A stretch of DNA of 64,000 nt from contig NZ_LNYQ01000013.1 of assembly GCF_001467945.1 (NCBI RefSeq), forward strand, positions 1,649,404-1,713,403, in the 5' to 3' direction. Position 1 is the first letter of the stretch, and each line of letters starts with the position of its first letter. This document shows positions 8,777 through 17,175 of this stretch, in pieces. The notes beneath the pieces were generated by a model, which worked only from the letters and a program-made list of their open reading frames with translations, was not told the DNA's origin and searched no databases. Made by a program: the position numbers and the translations under genes. The stretch comes from Legionella parisiensis. GTDB taxonomy: Bacteria; Pseudomonadota; Gammaproteobacteria; Legionellales; Legionellaceae.

Positions 8777-10125
8777 TGAATAAAAAGCTAACCATTTTTA
8801 GTTTAACTCTAATGACTGTTGGCTCCGTAGACAGCATTCGTAATTTGCCTGCTGCAGCATTAGTTGGAGCAGAGATTTTCTGGTATTTTGGCCTAGCCTT
8901 TTTTTTCTTTTTATTACCCAGCGCAGTTATTTCAGGATGGTTTTCCTCTAAGTCTCACGAGGGAATTTATGGATGGGTAAGAAGTAGTCTAGGCAAAAAA
9001 ACGGGTTTTATTGCCGTTTGGTTCCAATGGATGCAAAACATCCTTATTTATCCTGCGTTTTTTAGCTTCATAGCAGGAGCATTTTTGTATTGCATTAACC
9101 CCAATCTCATTGAAAATAAAATGCTCCTTTTTATTATGATCAATTTTCTTATTTGGTGTTTAACTTGGATCAACATAAAAGAACTTCATTTATCCAATCG
9201 ATTAACGGTGTTTTGTTCCATAGTCGGTCTTTTACTTCCCTTCATTTTAATTTTAGTTATAGGAATTATTTGGATCATTTCACATCCTGAATCCCTAAAA
9301 CTTATCACACATTCTCATCAAGATTCATGGGCTTCGCTAACAGCAATCATTCTTTCTTTTTGTGGTATTGAAATTGCTGGTGTTCATATTCAAGATAGTA
9401 AACCCGGTGCTTTCCCAAAAGCCATTGCGCTCTCAGTGATTATTATTTTTTCTACGATGCTTTTGGGCTCATTAACTTTAGCGTTATTGCTATCCCCTCA
9501 ACAATTGAATTTTATTAGCGGCATACCTGAATTATTCCGAATCTTTTTTACCCAAATCCAATTCGAAAAGCTAAGCTTGCTCGTCAATTTATTAATCGTT
9601 CTGGGGTGTATTGGTTGTGCAAATAACTGGCTTATCGCTCCTCTGAAAGGCTTACTATTTGCGAGTAACGAACTCCATAATTCATCAAGTCAATTCTCTA
9701 CTAAATTTTTGGTTATGCAGGCATGTGGTGTATCCTTTATTAGCACAATTTTTGTGTTATTACCTAGTATTAATACCTCCTATTGGTTCATGATTACTTT
9801 GGCCACACAAATGTATTTATTGATGTACGGGCTCATGTTTGCAAGTGCAATACGATTAGCCTGGCAAGAAAAAAAGCATTTTTTTGAGTACATTATTTTA
9901 TTTTCTTTTATGGGTTTAATTGGCATCATCATTTCATTTATAGTGACCTTTATCCCCCCCGCTTCACTAAAATATGGTTCACTAGTGCATTATGATTCGT
10001 TAATTATTGTATGTTTGGTGTTTTTTACTTTCCTATCAATTTTATGGAAAAAAATTCTTTTTCATAAAGTTATGGACAACTCACTACCAAAAACCAGTTT
10101 GGCCGGTCATGTATCAACTCGCTAA
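8776..10125 (+). CDS. APC-family amino acid permease/antiporter
   Basis: 449 residues with about 12 hydrophobic segments. The N-terminal helix (TLMTVGSVDSIRNLP) and the following glycine-rich unwound region resemble the glutamate/GABA-antiporter-like branch of the APC superfamily common in Legionella. It is translationally coupled to the DDAH-like gene, so it may import the guanidino amino acid or export the product (citrulline or ornithine-like). No ribosome binding site of its own is evident, in line with coupling. Substrate specificity cannot be read from sequence. Confidence 0.85.
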   Translation: MNKKLTIFSLTLMTVGSVDSIRNLPAAALVGAEIFWYFGLAFFFFLLPSAVISGWFSSKSHEGIYGWVRSSLGKKTGFIAVWFQWMQNILIYPAFFSFIAGAFLYCINPNLIENKMLLFIMINFLIWCLTWINIKELHLSNRLTVFCSIVGLLLPFILILVIGIIWIISHPESLKLITHSHQDSWASLTAIILSFCGIEIAGVHIQDSKPGAFPKAIALSVIIIFSTMLLGSLTLALLLSPQQLNFISGIPELFRIFFTQIQFEKLSLLVNLLIVLGCIGCANNWLIAPLKGLLFASNELHNSSSQFSTKFLVMQACGVSFISTIFVLLPSINTSYWFMITLATQMYLLMYGLMFASAIRLAWQEKKHFFEYIILFSFMGLIGIIISFIVTFIPPASLKYGSLVHYDSLIIVCLVFFTFLSILWKKILFHKVMDNSLPKTSLAGHVSTR

Positions 10126-10166
10126 ATTAACATCTTGATTTCTCTGATTATTACTAAAGCAATTAC

Positions 10167-10195
10167 TTTACTTTAAGTTCAAAAAAGTTTATAAT
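10167..10195 (+). promoter_or_regulatory. Sigma70-type promoter of the coiled-coil gene
   Basis: TTTACT (10167-10172), 17-base spacer, then a perfect TATAAT (10190-10195). It lies about 31 bases before the GTG start of the next gene. Confidence 0.6.
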
Positions 10196-10226
10196 TTGAA
10201 CAGCACTTACTATACTGGAGTTTCTC

Positions 10227-11897
10227 GTGGCCAATGCATCACAACCTGCCCCAATAGCTTTGACTTCAAGCCAGCTTGAGAAATGGTTTGCAAACATAGA
10301 AAAAGGCAATGGATCGACTACAACCGAAACAAATTCTTCTTTAGCTGCTCGATTTGTTGCTCGTTTCGGACTACAAAACGCCACACAGGTAATCGAGTTT
10401 CTTAAAACAGCCGGCGGTAACGAAACCGTAAATATGATTGTTAAAGAAATCATGAAGGAAGAAGCACAAATTCAATTCATTAGGGAAAAGAATGCTGAAG
10501 AACAGCTCCGGCAACAACTGCTACTTTTCCTTCTTATGTCATTAATTGCAAAGAATAAATCACAAGCCGAACATGTGAGCGAACAAACGCAACAACAAGA
10601 CAATCAAAAACTTAAAGAAGCAAGAGTTGAATGGAACAAAGAAAGCCGCTCCATTGCAGCGAATCTGGCTGACGCCAATGCACGTGCCAATATGCTGCAA
10701 GAACTTGATAAAGAACTCAGACAGCTAGAAACTGACTTACAGGAAGTAGAGAAAGAGTTAGAGGACATTGAAGAAGCAGTATTATTAATGGAAGATCACC
10801 ATGCTTATATCACTGATGATTTGGATCAGCTTACTGCTTATCTGCAATTACCTCTTGTTAATAATCAGCCAATAACTCATGCTCATGTACATCAGCAAAT
10901 AGCGACCTTGTCCTCACAGCTCACAGCGCTTAGAGCACAGCACGCAATACCAATTCCTACTACTACGAATGATACCACACAACTACAGCTGACTAAATTA
11001 CGTATTGATAGAAAAATTCGCATGTTGGAAGATCGACTTTCCTTTCATAAAGCTCAGCTCGAACAGCCTCCCCAGACTTACGAGCAAGTACTCCAACAAT
11101 TACTTGATCGAGTCAAAAGTCGATTAAATCAACCAGAAACTGTATATGAATCACCCACACACCGTGAACGTGAAGAAGAAAGTTTAAGATTGCAAGAGCG
11201 CGGACTTTCTCAAGCGCTGCAAGTGTTGAGAAACGAAAGAATTCTTCTTAACTCTCAGTTGGAACGAGTTTACGATTTCAGTCAAGCACGATTAATTGTT
11301 GATCCCAGCCATATGTCTCGCTATCGACGATATGGAGATTCGTATGCCTATTTTTCAAATGATATAACTCATGAGCACCAATTAAGCGAACAAGATTGGT
11401 TGCAAGCAAAGCTAAATTATGATGAGTCACGATCTAATATTTGTACCATTAACTTTTTCCACAATGATCACATGAGCCGTGAAGTAGAATCACTCAGAGG
11501 ACGAACTCAATTTTGCCAAACCCGAGCACAAGACTTGATGAGTCGCATAGAGAAAGTTCAAACAACTAAATTGCAGCTTCTACCAGAAAAAACGTCTTTT
11601 AGCATGACACCAAAACCACAACCCAAAAGCAGTTATTCACTCATGTTAGAACGTTTAGTACCATCTCATGCACCTGCTCCACGTCCGCAAGATATTATCA
11701 GGGCACATAAAGAACTTGAGGCAGTTGTTCCACCTTATAACAAAGATGCATTACATAAACTAATAGATGAAGTGAGACCTGATGAAATTATGGCACCAGA
11801 AATAAGATTTAGTTGGTTCAACAGATTTAAGCGACTGATGCCTGACGTTCCCGTACCAGAAGCTGAAGATGAATCAAGATTAAAACATAGGAAATGA
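10227..11897 (+). CDS. Coiled-coil protein, candidate Dot/Icm effector
   Basis: 556 residues, GTG start with GGAG six bases upstream. Long Glu/Gln/Leu-rich heptad stretches predict coiled coil at about 75-190 and 240-400; no signal peptide, no enzyme motif. The C-terminus is hydrophilic with an acidic cluster (PEAEDES) close to the end, which resembles the glutamate-rich C-terminal signal of Dot/Icm substrates. Coiled-coil proteins of unknown function are common among Legionella effectors. The gene has its own promoter and is flanked by a palindrome, so it is probably a single-gene transcript. I do not recognise a specific named effector. Confidence 0.7.
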   Translation: MANASQPAPIALTSSQLEKWFANIEKGNGSTTTETNSSLAARFVARFGLQNATQVIEFLKTAGGNETVNMIVKEIMKEEAQIQFIREKNAEEQLRQQLLLFLLMSLIAKNKSQAEHVSEQTQQQDNQKLKEARVEWNKESRSIAANLADANARANMLQELDKELRQLETDLQEVEKELEDIEEAVLLMEDHHAYITDDLDQLTAYLQLPLVNNQPITHAHVHQQIATLSSQLTALRAQHAIPIPTTTNDTTQLQLTKLRIDRKIRMLEDRLSFHKAQLEQPPQTYEQVLQQLLDRVKSRLNQPETVYESPTHREREEESLRLQERGLSQALQVLRNERILLNSQLERVYDFSQARLIVDPSHMSRYRRYGDSYAYFSNDITHEHQLSEQDWLQAKLNYDESRSNICTINFFHNDHMSREVESLRGRTQFCQTRAQDLMSRIEKVQTTKLQLLPEKTSFSMTPKPQPKSSYSLMLERLVPSHAPAPRPQDIIRAHKELEAVVPPYNKDALHKLIDEVRPDEIMAPEIRFSWFNRFKRLMPDVPVPEAEDESRLKHRK

Positions 11898-11945
11898 TAA
11901 TTTTCGAAACAATGCTAAGCAGTTGTAATCAACATGTTTAAATTA

Positions 11946-11969
11946 ATCCGAGACATTTATGTCTCGGAT
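11946..11969. repeat. Palindromic intergenic hairpin
   Basis: Perfect inverted repeat of 11 bases on each side with only two central bases (ATCCGAGACAT and its complement), 46 bases after the coiled-coil gene. It has no T-run, so it is either a weak terminator or one of the dispersed palindromes in this window. Confidence 0.6.
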
Positions 11970-12067
11970 CCCTACATAAACTCTTATTTCATATTCCTTA
12001 ATCATTTTGTGATTTTTAAACAATACATTCTTGTTTGCCGGTTACTCAATTCTTTTTGATGATTTGT

Positions 12068-12097
12068 TTGACAAGAATTAACACTAATTGGTATCAT
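12068..12097 (+). promoter_or_regulatory. Promoter upstream of the valine-rich leader
   Basis: Consensus TTGACA at 12068-12073, 18-base spacer, TATCAT at 12092-12097 (5 of 6 matches to TATAAT). Expected transcription start near 12104, giving about 33 untranslated bases before the leader ATG at 12137 and about 230 before the transporter. Confidence 0.7.
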
Positions 12098-12136
12098 CAG
12101 GATAATTAACAATTTATTCTTCACTCTGCAATATAT

Positions 12137-12253
12137 ATGAACAATAGCTCAAACCATTCAATTTTTCTTAGCAACTCTACTGGGTTGGTGAGTTCTATTG
12201 TTTCTATCGTTTCAGTTGTAGTGGTGGTCGTGGTGTTCCTCTCCTCGCCCTAG
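12137..12253 (+). CDS. Valine-rich leader peptide (putative attenuator peptide)
   Basis: A 38-codon reading frame between a strong promoter and the transporter gene. Ten of its 38 residues are Val, including seven Val codons in a row (codons 27-33, 12215-12235), plus three Ile, three Leu and eleven Ser; the peptide ends FLSSP. Runs of the regulatory amino acid near the end of a short ORF are the hallmark of ribosome-mediated attenuation, as in the IlvB and IlvG leaders. The Val run ends 18 bases before the stop and about 28 before a long hairpin. No good Shine-Dalgarno precedes the ATG, which weakens the case. The composition is unlikely by chance. Confidence 0.7.
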   Translation: MNNSSNHSIFLSNSTGLVSSIVSIVSVVVVVVVFLSSP

Positions 12254-12263
12254 AGTTGTGTCT

Positions 12264-12303
12264 TTGATTATTCAGCCTCTCTAGGGGAAGGCCGAATAAT
12301 CAA
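12264..12303 (+). promoter_or_regulatory. Attenuator-like hairpin after the Val leader
   Basis: A 15-bp stem (12264-12278 with 12289-12303, one A-C mismatch) with a 10-base loop. The loop segment CTCTAGGG (12279-12286) is exactly complementary to CCCTAGAG (12248-12255) over the leader stop codon, so an alternative structure is possible: a ribosome stalled in the Val run would leave 12248-12255 free to pair with the loop, while a ribosome at the stop would cover it. There is no T-run after the stem, so a Rho-dependent or other mechanism would be needed. Confidence 0.5.
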
Positions 12304-12336
12304 GTGATACGATTTAACAAATTGAGGAGATTCATC

Positions 12337-13626
12337 ATGGGAAACACACTTGATGCAGAAGCATCACAACAACAAAAAATAACCCACCGCGCTCTTTTTA
12401 TCATTAGTTTATGCGCTGCATTTTTATTTTATAAATACATCCTCCAAAATTTTCCCAGCGTAATGCCCCAACAACTGATGGACGCATTTAATCTAAAGGG
12501 ATTGGGCCTTGGTGTATTATCCGGTGTTTATTTCTGGACGTATCTTATCGTACCTTTATTCGTAGGAATCGTTCTCGATCGATATGGCACACGCTGGGTT
12601 ACAACGGCAGCAATTTTTTGCTGTGCCTTTGGAATTTATATTTTTTCTCAGGCTCAAGAATTAAATATCGCTATTTGGGGCCGTGCTTTGACTGGAGTTG
12701 GCGTTTCTTTTGCTTCCATCGCTTATTTCAAATTAGCAGCAGTATGGTTTCCCCAAAAATATTATGCTTTGCTAACCTCTTTACTTGTTACTGCTGCAAT
12801 GGTGGGAGCAATTTTTGGACAAATGCCGCTTGCATGGTTGGTGAGTCAGGTAGGATGGAGAAGCAGTCTACTTTATATGGCTTGGATGGGTATCATATTG
12901 GCCTTCTTGTTCTTTTCTATTGTTAAAGATAAACCGTCTTCCTCTATTGAGTGTACAGAGTCCAAAGCTAATCCTGAGCCTAAAAACCCGCATTTATGGC
13001 AAGATATTTTATTAATTGTAAAAAGTAAACAAAACTGGTTATTGACTGGATATAGTGGCTTAGCCTTTTCTCCCATAGTTATTTTTTGCGGTTTATGGGG
13101 AAATCCTTTTTTACAAAAAGCGTATCATTTAGATAAATTAGTTTCCCCCTCTCTCATTTCTTTAGTATTTGTAGGATTAGCAATTGCATGCCCAGTCTTC
13201 GCTTTATTGATTAATCGCATACAAAATCGTTGTGCATTTATTTTTTATAGCACTTTAATTTCTGCTATATCTATTAGTTTGGTCATCTATGCGCATCCTA
13301 TGCCAATTTGGTTATTGAGTGTATTGCTTTTTCTCTTTGGTTTTAGTTTAGGAGCATTTCCAATAGTATTTGTGATTGGAAAAGAATCAAATCCATTATA
13401 CCTTGCAGGTACAGTAACTTCCTTAATCAACGCAAGTGACGCTTTCCTTGATGCAATTACTGAACCTGCGATAGGAAAACTGCTGGATATTTTTAGCAAT
13501 GCAGGTACTTCTCATGATTTTTCATTATCTGGTTATCATATTGGTTTGGCAATTTTACCTTTATATCAAATAATCGGGGCATTTTTGATGAGATGGGTTA
13601 AAGATGAACATCGTATTGTACATTAA
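12337..13626 (+). CDS. MFS transporter, Pht-like (probable amino acid carrier)
   Basis: 429 residues, 12 hydrophobic segments, with MFS loop motifs (GIVLDRYGTRWV after helix 2; GRALTGVGVSFASIAYFK in helix 4-5). The layout and N-terminal ITHRALFIISLCAAFLFYK match the phagosomal transporter (Pht) family of Legionella, whose members import amino acids or nucleosides (for example PhtA for threonine and PhtJ for valine in L. pneumophila). GAGGAG seven bases before the ATG at 12337 sets the start. The upstream Val leader suggests the substrate is valine or another branched-chain amino acid; this is inference from the leader, not from the protein. Confidence 0.88.
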   Translation: MGNTLDAEASQQQKITHRALFIISLCAAFLFYKYILQNFPSVMPQQLMDAFNLKGLGLGVLSGVYFWTYLIVPLFVGIVLDRYGTRWVTTAAIFCCAFGIYIFSQAQELNIAIWGRALTGVGVSFASIAYFKLAAVWFPQKYYALLTSLLVTAAMVGAIFGQMPLAWLVSQVGWRSSLLYMAWMGIILAFLFFSIVKDKPSSSIECTESKANPEPKNPHLWQDILLIVKSKQNWLLTGYSGLAFSPIVIFCGLWGNPFLQKAYHLDKLVSPSLISLVFVGLAIACPVFALLINRIQNRCAFIFYSTLISAISISLVIYAHPMPIWLLSVLLFLFGFSLGAFPIVFVIGKESNPLYLAGTVTSLINASDAFLDAITEPAIGKLLDIFSNAGTSHDFSLSGYHIGLAILPLYQIIGAFLMRWVKDEHRIVH

Positions 13627-13680
13627 CATTTATTAATGAAACTTTTGTTGATGAATCCTCTCAATGTATTTTTTAATCTC

Positions 13681-13702
13681 GTCCCGCGCAAGCGGGAATC
13701 CA
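13681..13702. repeat. Short GC-rich palindromic repeat
   Basis: CCCGC-GCAA-GCGGG followed by AATCC, a form of the dispersed CCCGC...GCGGGAATCC element found between genes in many proteobacteria. Located between the convergent transporter and cyclotransferase-like genes, where it may also terminate transcription. Confidence 0.6.
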
Positions 13703-13716
13703 TTTTGCTCAATGTT

Positions 13717-14067
13717 TTATTCTACACTTTCAACATGAACATATACCCAGGCAAATATACCTGAAACTAGCTTCACTTTGACCCGTTTATAGTCTGCAAC
13801 TTCATAAGAATCTGCTTTATTTAATTCTTCAGGACTCACATCAAATACCATACCTTCTATGCGGTCTGCAGATTTTCCAGTAAAAGTGATAATGGGGTGT
13901 TCCTCCTCACCACTTGTAGTAATCACATCGCGATCCTTGATCTTTATTTTAGAGATGCCAAATCCTGGTAGGCTATCAGATGTTCCATGCAGTTTTCGTC
14001 CGAAGTTACTCAGTTGCACTGCCTCATAACGTAATGTGCCATAGGAAAATAATTTTTCAGTCTTCAT
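13717..14067 (-). CDS. Gamma-glutamylcyclotransferase (AIG2-like) family protein
   Basis: 116 residues. The N-terminal FSYGTLR (7-13) is the substrate-binding signature of the GGCT/AIG2 fold, and IEGMVFDVSPEELNKADSYE supplies the usual catalytic-acid region. Members convert gamma-glutamyl peptides or amines to 5-oxoproline plus the free amine. The size is right for the small bacterial AIG2-like branch, whose substrates are mostly unknown. It lies tail to tail with the transporter gene and upstream of nothing on its strand. Confidence 0.85.
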   Translation of the reverse strand: MKTEKLFSYGTLRYEAVQLSNFGRKLHGTSDSLPGFGISKIKIKDRDVITTSGEEEHPIITFTGKSADRIEGMVFDVSPEELNKADSYEVADYKRVKVKLVSGIFAWVYVHVESVE

Positions 14068-14154
14068 TGCTTCAACTCATTAAAATAAAGGACGATTATC
14101 CAGACTTTTTAAACAATAACAAGATAGAGCTGAACATGGTTAGCATCCATTTAA

Positions 14155-17079
14155 TTATTGTTTTTTATTTTGATGCATACTAGAACTTGCTACGACTTTA
14201 TTACGTCCCATTTTTTTTGCCTCATAAAGAGCTTCATCGGCTTTTGATATCAACTCATCTACCTTTTTACCATCATAAGGATAAAAAGACACTCCAATTG
14301 ATATGGTAATTGAAATAGGTTTTTCCTGATTCACTTCAACTGAAAACTTCTCAATAGACTCACGAATTACTTCTGCTTTTAATTTAGCGGCATCCAAATT
14401 AGCAATTCGTAAAAAGACCATAAACTCTTCACCGCCCCAGCGAGAAATTAAATCTTCTTGTCGACATATTTGTCTAATTTTTGCAGCAAACTCAAAAAGA
14501 ACCTGATCACCCACCAAGTGACCATAGGTATCATTGACTTTTTTAAAATAATCAATATCGATTAATAAAAGAGCAAATGTAAATGGATGATTTTTGGCTT
14601 TTAAAATTTCTTTTTGCAAGTACTCTTCAAAAAAGCGTCGGTTATAAACACCAGTTAAGCTATCTTGAGTAGATTGGGTTTTTAGAACATCACGAAGCTT
14701 AATATTGTATATGCTTAATGCGGATTGTTCAGAAATAATTTGTGCCAACGCAATCAACCGTTGATTATCAGTATTTAAGCCAAATTCAACATAAAATAGC
14801 CCCAGCATTTCATTTTGGGCAAATAAAGGTAAACATACATAGCCTATAGGCTTTTTTTCACCCTTTTTTATATGGTTACACAAAACACCTTCCGTTGTAT
14901 CAGAGATATAATAAGATTGATGTCGTAGTAAAGAGAGGCAATCTTTAGGCGTAAATAGGAATAAATTAGAAACTGGCTCTCCCCAGATCAGCACCCTGCT
15001 AATGAGATTTAAATTATCTGAAGAAATAAGATAAACAATCCCCGAAGTTCCTGATAAAATTCGTTTGCTATAATTTTTAATTATTTCAATCGCGTCATCC
15101 ATAGAGAGACTTGATTGCAATAAACTCATTAACTCTTTCAACAACTCCAACTCTTTATTTTGAGTTTCAAGACTTTTTACCACATTTTCCAGCTCGACTT
15201 TTGACTCTTCAAGTTTTCTTTCACTTTGGATACGTTGATGAACATTAATTGCAAAATGGCTCACACCAATAAGTTTGCCCTCCGAATCATGGATAGGATT
15301 GTAATGTATTTCAAAATCTAGCCCATCATGTCGTTTGTCTTTAAATGATTCGATTACTGTGAATCCGGTGCCTTTCATTGCTCTTTCCCAATACGCCATC
15401 GCTTTTGTTTGATTTTCAACACTCATTTTCTGTAAAAGCACCCTAAAACTCATGCCGACTTCCAAATCAATTTTGAAAATGCGATATACTTCACATTTAT
15501 ACATCGTATTAAACGCAATAAAATCATAATTCAAATCAATTGCAGCCACTAAATCACTACTGCCTTCAATGATTCCTTGCAAACGTTCGCGGGCATTTGC
15601 TAGTTCAGTTTGTGTTCGCTTTAATTTATCAGAATTCTCTTTTATAAACTGAAGTGTATGAATTAAAAAACCGGAAAGCAAAGCAATCATTATTCCAATG
15701 ATCAAGATCATAGTTGGGAAAAATGAGGTAATAACCTGATTGTGCAATACAATAGAAGGCCAAATAATGATCTTCCAATTTTGCCCGTATAAAGGGAGTG
15801 TAATGCTATGCTTCCAACTCTTGTAATACTTATGGTCACTAGGAGCATTCGTATATAAAAGCCCGGAAGCATCGTAAATGCCCAAATTATATCCTTGAAT
15901 ATCAATCTTTTTTAAAATATCTTCTAAAAATACCTCTGTATTTATAATCCCGACCATAAACCCTTGGAAATAATTTTCTTTCAACATGGGGCTTAATAGT
16001 AAAATCACTTTATTTCCCTCAACCCAATAAAACTGAGAGCTTATTTGCAATTCATTTTTCGCTAGACTTCCTAACATTTCTCGACGTCGGTCAGGATTAT
16101 CGTAAAAGTTATATTCTTTAATTAGCTCACTACTTTCTTCGGGAGCAACCCAACGTATCTGATATTTGTTGTCGATCCATAAAATGGCGTTATAACCTGG
16201 CTGATCATGAATATGGTGCATCATATCCGCTTGCCATTCACTTGCAGGTGTAGCGTCTCGATTCAGCCAGCGATAAGTAATTCTCGAAAAGGAGGAAGCG
16301 AGTTCTGCTGTGCGCGACTCAATCACATCCTCTACATTTTCAACTTTCAACTGTAACAACATATTTAACGAGTTTTCCTGATTTTTTTTAGTGAACTGCC
16401 ACCCAAACACGGTGATATTTAAAATCACGAAAACTGCTATTAGCGGCAGAGATACAAGAGAATGTTTTACATTTTTTGAATTAATATAAGAAATGATTGC
16501 CAAGCTTAAAAGAATTAACCCCAACGAAGTATAAATTGAAATCTTCATCCATGGTCCAGCACCAAAATGTGTTGTGAACTCAATAAAATGATTGGTTGTT
16601 GCAATAAATCCTAAACTTAAGGTAAAAAAAACACCAAATAAACACATCCAAAGCCAATAATTTGAAAACTGAAATGATACGATAAGGAAACAAAGAGCAA
16701 TAACTATAAAACTTAGAGCGACACTCGATGCCATAGGACCTGGATAGTGATGAACATCTAATGAAAAAATTCTAATAAATAATTCATCAATACCCACGTT
16801 AACATTCAAAATGTATTGACTTAATATAACTCCGGAAAATAATAAGAGAATACTACTTAAAACTCTACTGAACTGGACAAATTTTCTATTTAAACAAATT
16901 AATGACAGTCCTGCTAAAATAAAGCTCAAAGCGGTAGTTGGTCTCATAAAGATATCTATAGGTAACTCAGCGGATAAATGAATATTGAAATATCTGACGG
17001 ATAAATCTAAAAGACCTGTAAGAAAACAAATTATTCCGATTAAATTTGTAAAAGCTTTATAATATGCTTTTTCATCCAT
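14155..17079 (-). CDS. Membrane diguanylate cyclase: TM region, CHASE-like sensor, PAS, GAF, GGDEF
   Basis: 974 residues. About seven N-terminal membrane helices (1-230), an extracytoplasmic CHASE-like domain (about 240-430), another helix (about 450), a PAS domain (about 490-610), a short coiled coil, a GAF domain (about 650-795) and a C-terminal GGDEF domain. The active site reads GGEEF (882-886) and is preceded at five residues by RQED, an RxxD inhibitory site, so it should make cyclic di-GMP and be product-inhibited. No EAL domain. AAGGA about eight bases before the ATG sets the start. Three separate sensing modules in one protein suggest integration of periplasmic and cytoplasmic signals; ligands unknown. 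Confidence 0.92.
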   Translation of the reverse strand: MDEKAYYKAFTNLIGIICFLTGLLDLSVRYFNIHLSAELPIDIFMRPTTALSFILAGLSLICLNRKFVQFSRVLSSILLLFSGVILSQYILNVNVGIDELFIRIFSLDVHHYPGPMASSVALSFIVIALCFLIVSFQFSNYWLWMCLFGVFFTLSLGFIATTNHFIEFTTHFGAGPWMKISIYTSLGLILLSLAIISYINSKNVKHSLVSLPLIAVFVILNITVFGWQFTKKNQENSLNMLLQLKVENVEDVIESRTAELASSFSRITYRWLNRDATPASEWQADMMHHIHDQPGYNAILWIDNKYQIRWVAPEESSELIKEYNFYDNPDRRREMLGSLAKNELQISSQFYWVEGNKVILLLSPMLKENYFQGFMVGIINTEVFLEDILKKIDIQGYNLGIYDASGLLYTNAPSDHKYYKSWKHSITLPLYGQNWKIIIWPSIVLHNQVITSFFPTMILIIGIMIALLSGFLIHTLQFIKENSDKLKRTQTELANARERLQGIIEGSSDLVAAIDLNYDFIAFNTMYKCEVYRIFKIDLEVGMSFRVLLQKMSVENQTKAMAYWERAMKGTGFTVIESFKDKRHDGLDFEIHYNPIHDSEGKLIGVSHFAINVHQRIQSERKLEESKVELENVVKSLETQNKELELLKELMSLLQSSLSMDDAIEIIKNYSKRILSGTSGIVYLISSDNLNLISRVLIWGEPVSNLFLFTPKDCLSLLRHQSYYISDTTEGVLCNHIKKGEKKPIGYVCLPLFAQNEMLGLFYVEFGLNTDNQRLIALAQIISEQSALSIYNIKLRDVLKTQSTQDSLTGVYNRRFFEEYLQKEILKAKNHPFTFALLLIDIDYFKKVNDTYGHLVGDQVLFEFAAKIRQICRQEDLISRWGGEEFMVFLRIANLDAAKLKAEVIRESIEKFSVEVNQEKPISITISIGVSFYPYDGKKVDELISKADEALYEAKKMGRNKVVASSSMHQNKKQ

Positions 17080-17175
17080 ATTTTTTTCCTTAGCTTATAA
17101 ATTTAGTATAAGCTAGAAAACGATATGATTAAAACTCATTTTTTATTAGATAGTTACAGTAAAAATATTGAGATA

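Noticed and set aside
12264-12303. Classical intrinsic terminator
   Set aside because: No T-run follows the stem, so it is listed as an attenuator-like regulatory hairpin rather than a terminator.
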